This document shows, piece after piece, positions 6,621 to 11,416 of a DNA stretch of 11,416 nucleotides. Source of the stretch: Actinomycetota bacterium. Lineage in GTDB: Bacteria > Actinomycetota > Humimicrobiia > Humimicrobiales > Humimicrobiaceae. Within the stretch, counting starts at the first letter, position 1. Every line of letters begins with the position of its first letter. The notes beneath the pieces were generated by a model. That model did not search any database, had not been told where the DNA came from, and worked only from the letters and a program-made list of their open reading frames with translations. The position numbers and the translations under genes were made by a program. The stretch covers positions 1 through 11,416 of the forward strand of contig JAMCSM010000036.1 of assembly GCA_023380915.1 (NCBI GenBank), in the 5' to 3' direction.

Positions 6621-7385
6621 TTGTTAGGTGAAGAAAGAAGAGAATATATATTAAATCTGGTTAATAAAGCAGGGAGTGCTGCTGCTATTGATATTGCCAG
6701 AGCTTTAAATGTATCTGAAACAACTATCAGAAGAGATTTAAACAAGCTTTCAAAAAAAGGACTTATCAGAAGAACTCACGGAGGCGCAATAAACAAATTA
6801 TCGGTAGGCCAGGAGATGAAATTTGAAGTTCAAAAAGAAAAATTCATTGAAGAAAAAAAGAAAATAGCACTGGCGGCAGCAGAACTTATTGAAGAAGGTG
6901 ATGTAATTCTTATCGAGGCAGGCACTACTGGATTACAGACTGCATTGAATATTACCAGCAGGAAACAGCTTACAATAGTGACAAATAGCTGCGACATTGC
7001 AGTTCTGCTTGGTAAGACTAATCCCGGATATTCGATAATTCTAAGCGGCGGCATATTAAAAACTGATACTCATTCCCTCGTAGGACCAATTGCAGAACAA
7101 ACTTTCAGGCATATAAATGTGGATAAAGCTTTTATCGGCATTTCAGGACTGGATATTGAAAAGGGAATTACTGCAGCAGACCAGATTGAAGCGAAAACTA
7201 AAATGAATATCATAGGTTGTGCAAAAAAAGTAATAGCCTTATGTGACCATTCGAAGATCGGGCATGTTTCCATGAATTTTGTTGCACCAATTCAAAAGAT
7301 AAATGTTCTTATAACTGATTCAGAAGCCGATAGGGAATTTCTGGAAAAAATAAAAGAGCTTGAAATAGAGATTATAATAAAATAA
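6621..7385 (+). CDS. DeoR family transcriptional regulator
   Basis: A DNA-binding repressor of the sugar-phosphate-responsive DeoR/GlpR type. From TTG 6621 the protein is 254 residues, the normal family length, and begins MLGEERREYIL, the usual DeoR start; longer frames reaching back into the previous gene add atypical sequence. GAAAGG at 6601-6606 is a plausible, rather distant ribosome binding site. The winged helix-turn-helix carries the signature VSETTIRRDLNKLSKKGLIRRTHGGA (31-56, quoted in part: TTIRRDL, IRRTHGGA). The effector domain shows EAGTTG (99-104; Asp is usual at the first position), TNS (121-123), SGG (142-144), FIGISGLD (171-178) and CDHSKIGH (208-215). DeoR-family effectors are typically phosphorylated sugars. 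It is the obvious candidate to control this locus and itself through the shared promoter element; that link is inference. Confidence 0.93.
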   Translation: MLGEERREYILNLVNKAGSAAAIDIARALNVSETTIRRDLNKLSKKGLIRRTHGGAINKLSVGQEMKFEVQKEKFIEEKKKIALAAAELIEEGDVILIEAGTTGLQTALNITSRKQLTIVTNSCDIAVLLGKTNPGYSIILSGGILKTDTHSLVGPIAEQTFRHINVDKAFIGISGLDIEKGITAADQIEAKTKMNIIGCAKKVIALCDHSKIGHVSMNFVAPIQKINVLITDSEADREFLEKIKELEIEIIIK

Positions 7386-7415
7386 AGCCAAATATTTGTT
7401 ATTGTCTTTTATACA

Positions 7416-7446
7416 ACTTTAAGTTTAAACCCCGAATTTAAAGTTT
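7416..7446. terminator. Weak AT-rich hairpin between convergent genes
   Basis: AACTTTAA (7416-7423) and TTAAAGTT (7439-7446) form an 8-bp stem around a 15-base loop containing CCCCG. It lies in the 114-base gap between the converging DeoR and Gfo/Idh genes, where a bidirectional terminator would be expected. The stem is almost all A/T and no clear T-run follows on either strand, so this is only a candidate. Confidence 0.25.
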
Positions 7447-7499
7447 ATGATTATTAATGTTATTTATTTTATAATCAGAATTTCAATGTTATTTTATAA

Positions 7500-8651
7500 T
7501 TATAATTTTAAAGGCAATTCTATCCACTTTTTATCTTTATCAGAAACCACTGCTGCTTCAATTACTTCCTGGACTTTGTAGCCTGCGTGCATATCTGCTT
7601 CAGGTTTTCTGCCTTCTGCAATGTTGCTTATAAAATCATATGCAAGACCGGTGTGATATCTTATCCAGCCAATCGAAAATTTAGGGCCCGGAAAAGCAAG
7701 GGCAGGCTTCGGATATCTCTGGACAGTTTCCAGTGCCTTAAAACCTCTCCGGCCCCCAATCGGCTCTTCGGCATCCCTTGTATCATAAGCTTCAAGGAAG
7801 TTTGGCTGCATGCTGTTAAACATCAATGCTCCTTTATCACCATGTATTTCAAGCCTCACCTCATCATTTGCACCGGTAGCCACCTTTGTTGCTTCCAGCG
7901 TTCCAAGAGCACCATTGTACATTTCAAAGATAAGTATAGCTGTGTCATCTACATCAACCTCGCACATTTCGCCAGGGCTTCCCGCAATCGGCCTCTCTTT
8001 TACAAATGTTTCTAGCTTCGCAAATACTTTTTTAAAGTCTCCAAGCAGAAATCTTGTAAGATCTATAACATGGGATGCAAGATCGTAAAGTGACCCTCCT
8101 CCACAGAAATTTTTTTGTATTTTCCAGTAGGAAGGTCTTGACGGATCTGAATTTCCTGCATGAAGGTATGCTGACCTTATGCTGTAGACTCTTCCAAGAA
8201 AGCCTTCATCTATCAACTGTTTTGCCCTCATTATTGCAGGCATATAGCGGTATTCAAAACTAATCTGGCAGATGAGTTCGGGATGTGATTCTGCAGCATC
8301 CAAAATCTCTTTAGCTTCTGTTAGATTCATCGCAAGAGGTTTTTCACAATTAACATGCTTTCCTGCTGCCAATGCATCAAGTATTATATCTTTATGGACA
8401 TAATTAGGCGTACATACTTCTATTATATCTATGTCATCCCTGGTTATTAAATCTTTGTAATTTTCCGTTGCAAATCCAAAATCTGCCTGGCCAATGCCTT
8501 CTTCTGCATCTGAAATCGGGGTTGAGCACACTCCAATCATTTTAAGCTTTGCGGGGACTGGCTTATAATAAAAAGGAAGATTAAGATACGAAAGCGTATG
8601 CACTTTTCCAATAAAACCGTAACCAACCATGCCGATACCCAGAGTTTTCAT
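7500..8651 (-). CDS. Gfo/Idh/MocA family dehydrogenase (canonical active site)
   Basis: A 383-residue NAD(P)-dependent oxidoreductase of the glucose-fructose/inositol dehydrogenase family. N-terminal Rossmann motif VGYGFIGKVH (9-18), CTPNYVH (80-86), intact catalytic EKP (CEKPLAMN, 102-109; K104), and GGGSLYDLASHVIDL (184-198) with Asp190 and His194 of the DxxxH pair. C-terminal segments HGDKGAL and GWIRYHTGLAYDFISNI are typical of sugar or cyclitol dehydrogenases such as IolG/YcjS-like proteins. A very good GGAGG at 8661-8665 lies 9 bases from the ATG. It is the second gene after the aminotransferase at 8756-10117, separated by 104 bases. It probably oxidises a sugar or cyclitol hydroxyl to a ketone that an aminotransferase could then use, or acts in the reverse direction. 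Exact substrate unknown. Confidence 0.93.
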   Translation of the reverse strand: MKTLGIGMVGYGFIGKVHTLSYLNLPFYYKPVPAKLKMIGVCSTPISDAEEGIGQADFGFATENYKDLITRDDIDIIEVCTPNYVHKDIILDALAAGKHVNCEKPLAMNLTEAKEILDAAESHPELICQISFEYRYMPAIMRAKQLIDEGFLGRVYSIRSAYLHAGNSDPSRPSYWKIQKNFCGGGSLYDLASHVIDLTRFLLGDFKKVFAKLETFVKERPIAGSPGEMCEVDVDDTAILIFEMYNGALGTLEATKVATGANDEVRLEIHGDKGALMFNSMQPNFLEAYDTRDAEEPIGGRRGFKALETVQRYPKPALAFPGPKFSIGWIRYHTGLAYDFISNIAEGRKPEADMHAGYKVQEVIEAAVVSDKDKKWIELPLKL

Positions 8652-8696
8652 ATGATTTAACCTCCAAAATTATTTTCTAATTTATTTAAAAATTAA

Positions 8697-8727
8697 TTTA
8701 AAAAAGTATCTTAAAACTTTTTTTAAA
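8697..8727 (-). terminator. AT-only hairpin between aminotransferase and dehydrogenase genes
   Basis: AAAAAAGT (8700-8707) pairs with ACTTTTTT (8716-8723) around an 8-base loop, and TTT/AAA (8697-8699, 8725-8727) extends the stem past one unpaired T. Read on the - strand it follows the aminotransferase stop and ends in A/T-rich sequence. It might attenuate transcription into the dehydrogenase gene. The stem has only one G:C pair per side, so it may be a by-product of base composition. Confidence 0.25.
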
Positions 8728-8755
8728 ATTCCATTTATTTATTAGCTGGTAAATT

Positions 8756-10117
8756 CTATATATATCCGAATTCCTTTTCTGCAATTGTTATGGATTCATC
8801 AATTATATCAAGAGCTTTTTCTGCAATATCTTCCTCCATAATGAGAGGCGGTGACATCCTCAGGTTATGGTTTGCGGGTATCCATGCAAGGCCTTTGGAA
8901 AATGCTGCCTGGTAAACTCTTTTTCCTGCTTCGGTAAATGGTTCTTTTGTATTTTGATCTTTTACAAGCTCCATTCCAAGAAGACATCCTTTGCCCCTAA
9001 CCTCACCGATTATTTTATGCCCGTCTTTCATTTTAACAAGTCTTTTCATTATAAAATCTCCAAGGCTGGCGGACCTTTGAACTATATTTTCTTCTTCTAT
9101 TACTTCAAGAGATGCAAGTCCTGCTGCAGCTGCCATGGGGTTTCCGCCGTAGCTGGTTGAGGCTGATATCTTATCCATAACTTCGGTATATTCTTCCTTT
9201 ATTGCAAATGCCGTTGCCGGAAAACCATTTGCCAGCCCTTTTCCAAGCACTAAGACATCTGGTATTACACCGTAATGATCCACGCAGAACATTTTACCGG
9301 TTCTTGCGCAGCAGGTAAGCACTTCATCAACAATAAAAAATATTTTAAGCCTGTCACAGAGTTTCCTTATTGCAGGGATAAAGCCATCCGGATATACAAC
9401 AGAGCCTGACCATCCCTGTATAGGTTCCATAACAATTGCGGCAACATTGCCTGTACCTTCCATCTTTATCTGTTTTTCAAGCATATCTACGCAAAAGAGA
9501 TTGCACTCCGGGTATTTTTTTTCATAGGCGCATCGATAACAGTGCCCATTTGGAGCGAGGTGAAAGCCTGATGCTCTGGGACCTGATGTAAAATCTGCAA
9601 CCTGGGTTAAAGACACAGATGCCATAGTTTTACCGTGAAAGTCGCCATAAAATGAGAAAAATTCATATTTTTTTGTATAGGCTCTTGCAGCTCTCATTGC
9701 AGCTTCTACTGATTCCGTACCTGCACAGTACATCTGTATTCCATTCAAGCTGCCGGGTGTAATTGACGCAAGTTTTTCAAGAAAGAGTGTTTTAACTTCA
9801 GTTGTAAAATCGTGGCAATTCATAAGCCTGGCAGCATATTTTTGCACATATTCCACAACTTTTGGGTGGCAGTGGCCTAGGTTTGTTACATATATACCTG
9901 AGGAAAAATCAATGTACCTGTTGCCGTCAGCATCAGTTAATGTTACGCCATGACCTGATTTAAAAGCTACAGGAAAAAGTTTTACTTGTGATGAATAACC
10001 CTTCATATACTTTTCTGCTCTTGCATGAAGTTCCTTTGATTTTGGTCCCGGCGGCGGTATTTTAATGTACGGTACGGTTGCCGGATCGATTTTAGCCCAA
10101 TTCCTGTCATAGTTCAT
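8756..10117 (-). CDS. Class III PLP aminotransferase (4-aminobutyrate aminotransferase-like) with cysteine cluster
   Basis: A 453-residue fold-type I PLP enzyme. Motifs: DADGNRYIDFSSGIYVTNLGHCHP (62-85, in part), CAGTESVEAAMRAAR (131-145; phosphate binding), FYGDFHGKT (156-164), D264-E265 in IVDEVLTCCARTGK, and PLP lysine K293 in LGKGLANGFPATA. Two oddities: Leu-Thr-Cys-Cys-Ala replaces the usual Gln-Thr-Gly-Phe-Gly after DEV, losing the Gln that normally contacts PLP; and residues 193-209 hold four cysteines (C-x2-C-x8-C-x3-C). I recall a similar CYRC insertion in Pyrococcus aminotransferase/racemase relatives, so it may be a family trait. AAGGAG (10125-10130) is 7 bases from the ATG. First gene of the - strand pair, transcribed from 10214-10241. 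The GabT name is only a family label; in this setting an amino-sugar or omega-amino substrate, or a racemase activity, is equally possible. Confidence 0.9.
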   Translation of the reverse strand: MNYDRNWAKIDPATVPYIKIPPPGPKSKELHARAEKYMKGYSSQVKLFPVAFKSGHGVTLTDADGNRYIDFSSGIYVTNLGHCHPKVVEYVQKYAARLMNCHDFTTEVKTLFLEKLASITPGSLNGIQMYCAGTESVEAAMRAARAYTKKYEFFSFYGDFHGKTMASVSLTQVADFTSGPRASGFHLAPNGHCYRCAYEKKYPECNLFCVDMLEKQIKMEGTGNVAAIVMEPIQGWSGSVVYPDGFIPAIRKLCDRLKIFFIVDEVLTCCARTGKMFCVDHYGVIPDVLVLGKGLANGFPATAFAIKEEYTEVMDKISASTSYGGNPMAAAAGLASLEVIEEENIVQRSASLGDFIMKRLVKMKDGHKIIGEVRGKGCLLGMELVKDQNTKEPFTEAGKRVYQAAFSKGLAWIPANHNLRMSPPLIMEEDIAEKALDIIDESITIAEKEFGYI

Positions 10118-10169
10118 TTAATTTCTCCTTATTTGAATTTTCAAAATCATATTTTTCTTGTAAATAAAG

Positions 10170-10219
10170 TATTCAATTACAATCAGTATCAGTCTAATAA
10201 TGAATATATTTGTATTATA
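10170..10219 (-). promoter_or_regulatory. Shared promoter-leader element, copy B
   Basis: Read on the - strand from 10219 down to 10170, this begins with the -10 box TATAAT and matches 5508-5557 at 40 of 50 bases with no gap. It includes the same ATTCA-N25-TGAAT inverted repeat (arms 10201-10205 and 10171-10175). The centre also has a direct repeat CTGATACTGAT on the - strand. It covers the start of the leader of the aminotransferase/dehydrogenase pair. A common operator for one regulator is the simplest reading; the DeoR protein encoded at 6621-7385 is the nearest candidate. Confidence 0.6.
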
Positions 10220-10241
10220 TAGCTTTATAAACCATAGTCAA
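10214..10241 (-). promoter_or_regulatory. Sigma-A-type promoter for the aminotransferase/dehydrogenase pair
   Basis: On the - strand, TTGACT (10241-10236), a 16-base spacer and perfect TATAAT (10219-10214). The predicted start is near 10207, giving a leader of about 90 bases before the ATG at 10117. It is the best match to consensus in the window. Its -35 box is 13 bases from the -35 box of the + strand promoter, so the two promoters stand back-to-back. Confidence 0.7.
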
Positions 10242-10254
10242 TACCAATTAAGGG

Positions 10255-10282
10255 TTGATTTTATACTTTTTAAGGTTATAAT
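10255..10282 (+). promoter_or_regulatory. Sigma-A-type promoter for the 3D-domain gene
   Basis: TTGATT (10255-10260), a 16-base spacer and perfect TATAAT (10277-10282). The predicted start is near 10289, giving a leader of about 80 bases to ATG 10372. This placement shows that the in-frame TTG at 10285 would lie upstream of, or at, the transcript start and is not the true start codon. The leader contains nothing else recognisable. Confidence 0.6.
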
Positions 10283-10371
10283 CTTTGAAAATTCAAAATC
10301 AAAATAGAATTGCAATAATCCAAATAATTTCAAAAATAATATTATTGTTGCAATTACGAAATGGAGTTGGA

Positions 10372-10908
10372 ATGTTAAAAAAATATAATATTGCTGTAAA
10401 CGTATTGTTCTGGATTATTATAGCAATGGTTATTACTATAGTTATTTTTTGGTTTGCAGTACCCGGATTTAAAATCCCTTCTTATTTATTTGCCCAGGGA
10501 AATGCAAATACGCTAAATACCTCAAACACACCACCAGTCGAGAAAGTTCCCATAATAGTTACAAAATATCTGCCTGTGGAGAAAAATGTGGAATGGTTTT
10601 ATTTCGTTGCTACTGCCTATACGAAAAATGATGATGGACAGGGTACGTCGAATAAAACTTCTACAGGCAAAAAACCTTCGGAGGGAATAATAGCTGTTGA
10701 CCCTGAAATAATTCCATATGGAACAAGAGTTGAAATCAAAAATATGGGGTTTTTTGTAGCTGAGGACTGCGGAGGCAAAATAAAGGGAAATAGAATAGAT
10801 ATATATTTCGATACGATAGAAGAGGCAAAAAAATTCGGGAAAAAAGGTTTGTGGCTCAGATTTGTTGATAGCCCAATGATGCTGGCTGAAGAGAACTTTA
10901 TTTTTTAA
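10372..10908 (+). CDS. Membrane-anchored 3D-domain protein (cell-wall lytic enzyme-like)
   Basis: A 178-residue protein with one N-terminal membrane segment (about residues 11-31, LFWIIIAMVITIVIFWFAV), a short linker rich in Asn, Thr and Pro, and a C-terminal 3D domain (about 77-166). The domain shows FVATAYT (78-84), the partly kept TSTGKKP, and the three aspartates that name the family: D110 in IAVDP, D132 in AEDCGG and D143 in GNRIDIYF. The 3D domain has the double-psi barrel fold of MltA and is found in peptidoglycan-acting proteins such as YocH/YabE-type proteins of Firmicutes. The role is thus probably extracytoplasmic cell-wall remodelling, unrelated to the sugar genes. Start ATG was chosen because GGAG (10363-10366) lies 5 bases upstream and the membrane segment follows directly. 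No G5, LysM or SH3 domain is present, making it a minimal version. Confidence 0.85.
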   Translation: MLKKYNIAVNVLFWIIIAMVITIVIFWFAVPGFKIPSYLFAQGNANTLNTSNTPPVEKVPIIVTKYLPVEKNVEWFYFVATAYTKNDDGQGTSNKTSTGKKPSEGIIAVDPEIIPYGTRVEIKNMGFFVAEDCGGKIKGNRIDIYFDTIEEAKKFGKKGLWLRFVDSPMMLAEENFIF

Positions 10909-11267
10909 ATTGTTTTGTTTTGCCCGATAATACTGGTTAAAATTTTGTAAAACTCTTTTGCAGAATTTTTATTTATTCTTTTTATATCGAAAGTTTCTTT
11001 TTTGTTTTTTATAATTAAAGAGGAACTAAGTAATCCTTCCTTTAATTCTGCTGAAACTATGTATGGATAGGTGGCAATGAATGTTTTATCTCTGGAAATA
11101 TTGCTTACAAAGAAAAAAAACAATTTTTTGTCTGTCAGAACCAGTTGTCCGGAAAGCCTGTCATCCAGGACGCCCGCTGCCTCACAGATCAGTTTTTCAT
11201 CGGGTCCAATAAATAGCAAAAAACTGGAACCTTTGGGTGTTGAGGAAGTTTCTTTTGATATTGCCAT
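10905..11267 (-). CDS. Small PH-like (bPH/GRAM-type) domain protein
   Basis: A 120-residue soluble protein without signal peptide or membrane helix. The pattern GPDEKLICEAAGVL, SGQLVLTDKKLFFFFVSN (39-56), a strand pair ending in IVSAELKEGLLSSSLIIKN, and a C-terminal helix (NSAKEFYKILTSII, 101-114) is that of bacterial PH-like domains (bPH/YokE-type), which in this form carry the phrase GxLxLTDxRLxF. I cannot assign a function; members occur as lone domains in many bacteria. CGGAG (11276-11280) lies 8 bases before the ATG. Its last codons overlap the 3D-domain gene by 4 bases tail to tail, so the two transcripts must converge. Function unknown; assignment to the fold is by pattern only. Confidence 0.7.
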   Translation of the reverse strand: MAISKETSSTPKGSSFLLFIGPDEKLICEAAGVLDDRLSGQLVLTDKKLFFFFVSNISRDKTFIATYPYIVSAELKEGLLSSSLIIKNKKETFDIKRINKNSAKEFYKILTSIIGQNKTI

Positions 11268-11294
11268 TAGTAATTCTCCGGTTATTATAAATTT

Positions 11295-11323
11295 ATTATA
11301 GAAAACAAAGTTTATTATATAAA
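11295..11323 (-). promoter_or_regulatory. Possible promoter for the PH-like gene
   Basis: On the - strand, TTTATA (11323-11318), a 17-base spacer and TATAAT (11300-11295), about 28 bases before the ATG at 11267. The surrounding 130 bases are almost pure A/T, so such matches arise easily by chance. The rest of the tail to 11416 shows no gene; GAAAGG near 11408-11413 could be a ribosome binding site for a + strand gene beyond the edge. Confidence 0.3.
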
Positions 11324-11416
11324 ATTAAAATTCATAAAAAAAGAAATTATTTTGAAATAAAGATGAAATATTATATTATTTAAAAACTATTAAGGTTAAT
11401 TATCTCGAAAGGCAGA

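Noticed and set aside
10285..10371. N-terminal extension of the 3D-domain protein from TTG 10285
   Set aside because: It coincides with the predicted transcription start, has no ribosome binding site and adds a stretch before the membrane anchor. ATG 10372 has GGAG 5 bases upstream.
1..11416. CRISPR arrays, tRNA or rRNA genes, insertion sequences, phage genes
   Set aside because: Both strands were read for repeats spaced as in CRISPR, cloverleaf-like segments and transposase or integrase motifs; none was seen.

Overview
The window is a low-GC bacterial locus with strong AAGGAG/GGAGG-type ribosome binding sites and very AT-rich spacers. It holds ten intact protein genes, one gene cut by the left edge and one apparent gene remnant. 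The gene types are a binding-protein-dependent sugar ABC importer, a DeoR-type repressor and a membrane-anchored 3D-domain cell-wall protein. Together with the base composition they suggest an anaerobic Clostridia-like or Atribacterota-like bacterium. This placement is inference, because the window carries no rRNA or other taxonomic marker.

Left block, 1-7385, all on the + strand: the tail of a MalF-type permease, a MalG-type permease, a DUF4380 mutarotase-like protein, a class I (DhnA/FbaB-type) aldolase, a decayed FAD-oxidoreductase remnant, an SDR dehydrogenase, a class III (glutamate-1-semialdehyde-mutase-like) aminotransferase, an atypical Gfo/Idh/MocA oxidoreductase and a DeoR-family regulator. 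A good sigma-A-type promoter at 5486-5513 gives the last two genes their own transcription start. Middle block, 7500-10117, on the - strand: a canonical Gfo/Idh/MocA dehydrogenase and a second class III aminotransferase, transcribed towards the left block from a good promoter at 10214-10241. Right block: back-to-back with that promoter is a + strand promoter (10255-10282) for a small 3D-domain protein, which meets a PH-like-domain gene tail to tail with a 4-base overlap.

The contents read as a carbohydrate import and breakdown locus. The ABC transporter brings in a sugar-like compound. DUF4380 may act on its anomeric form. Two Gfo/Idh proteins and an SDR could oxidise hydroxyls to ketones, two PLP aminotransferases could exchange amino and keto groups, and the aldolase could cleave the (probably phosphorylated) product. 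Two dehydrogenase/aminotransferase pairings suggest an amino sugar, aminocyclitol or similar amino-carbohydrate. The substrate is not determinable from the sequence, and no kinase or solute-binding protein lies in the window.

The most notable non-coding observation is a stretch of 50 bases starting at the -10 box that is 40/50 identical, without gaps, between the promoter of the Gfo/Idh-DeoR pair and the promoter of the opposite-strand aminotransferase/dehydrogenase pair. It carries a conserved ATTCA-N25-TGAAT inverted repeat. This suggests the two blocks are one regulon, possibly controlled by the DeoR protein encoded between them.
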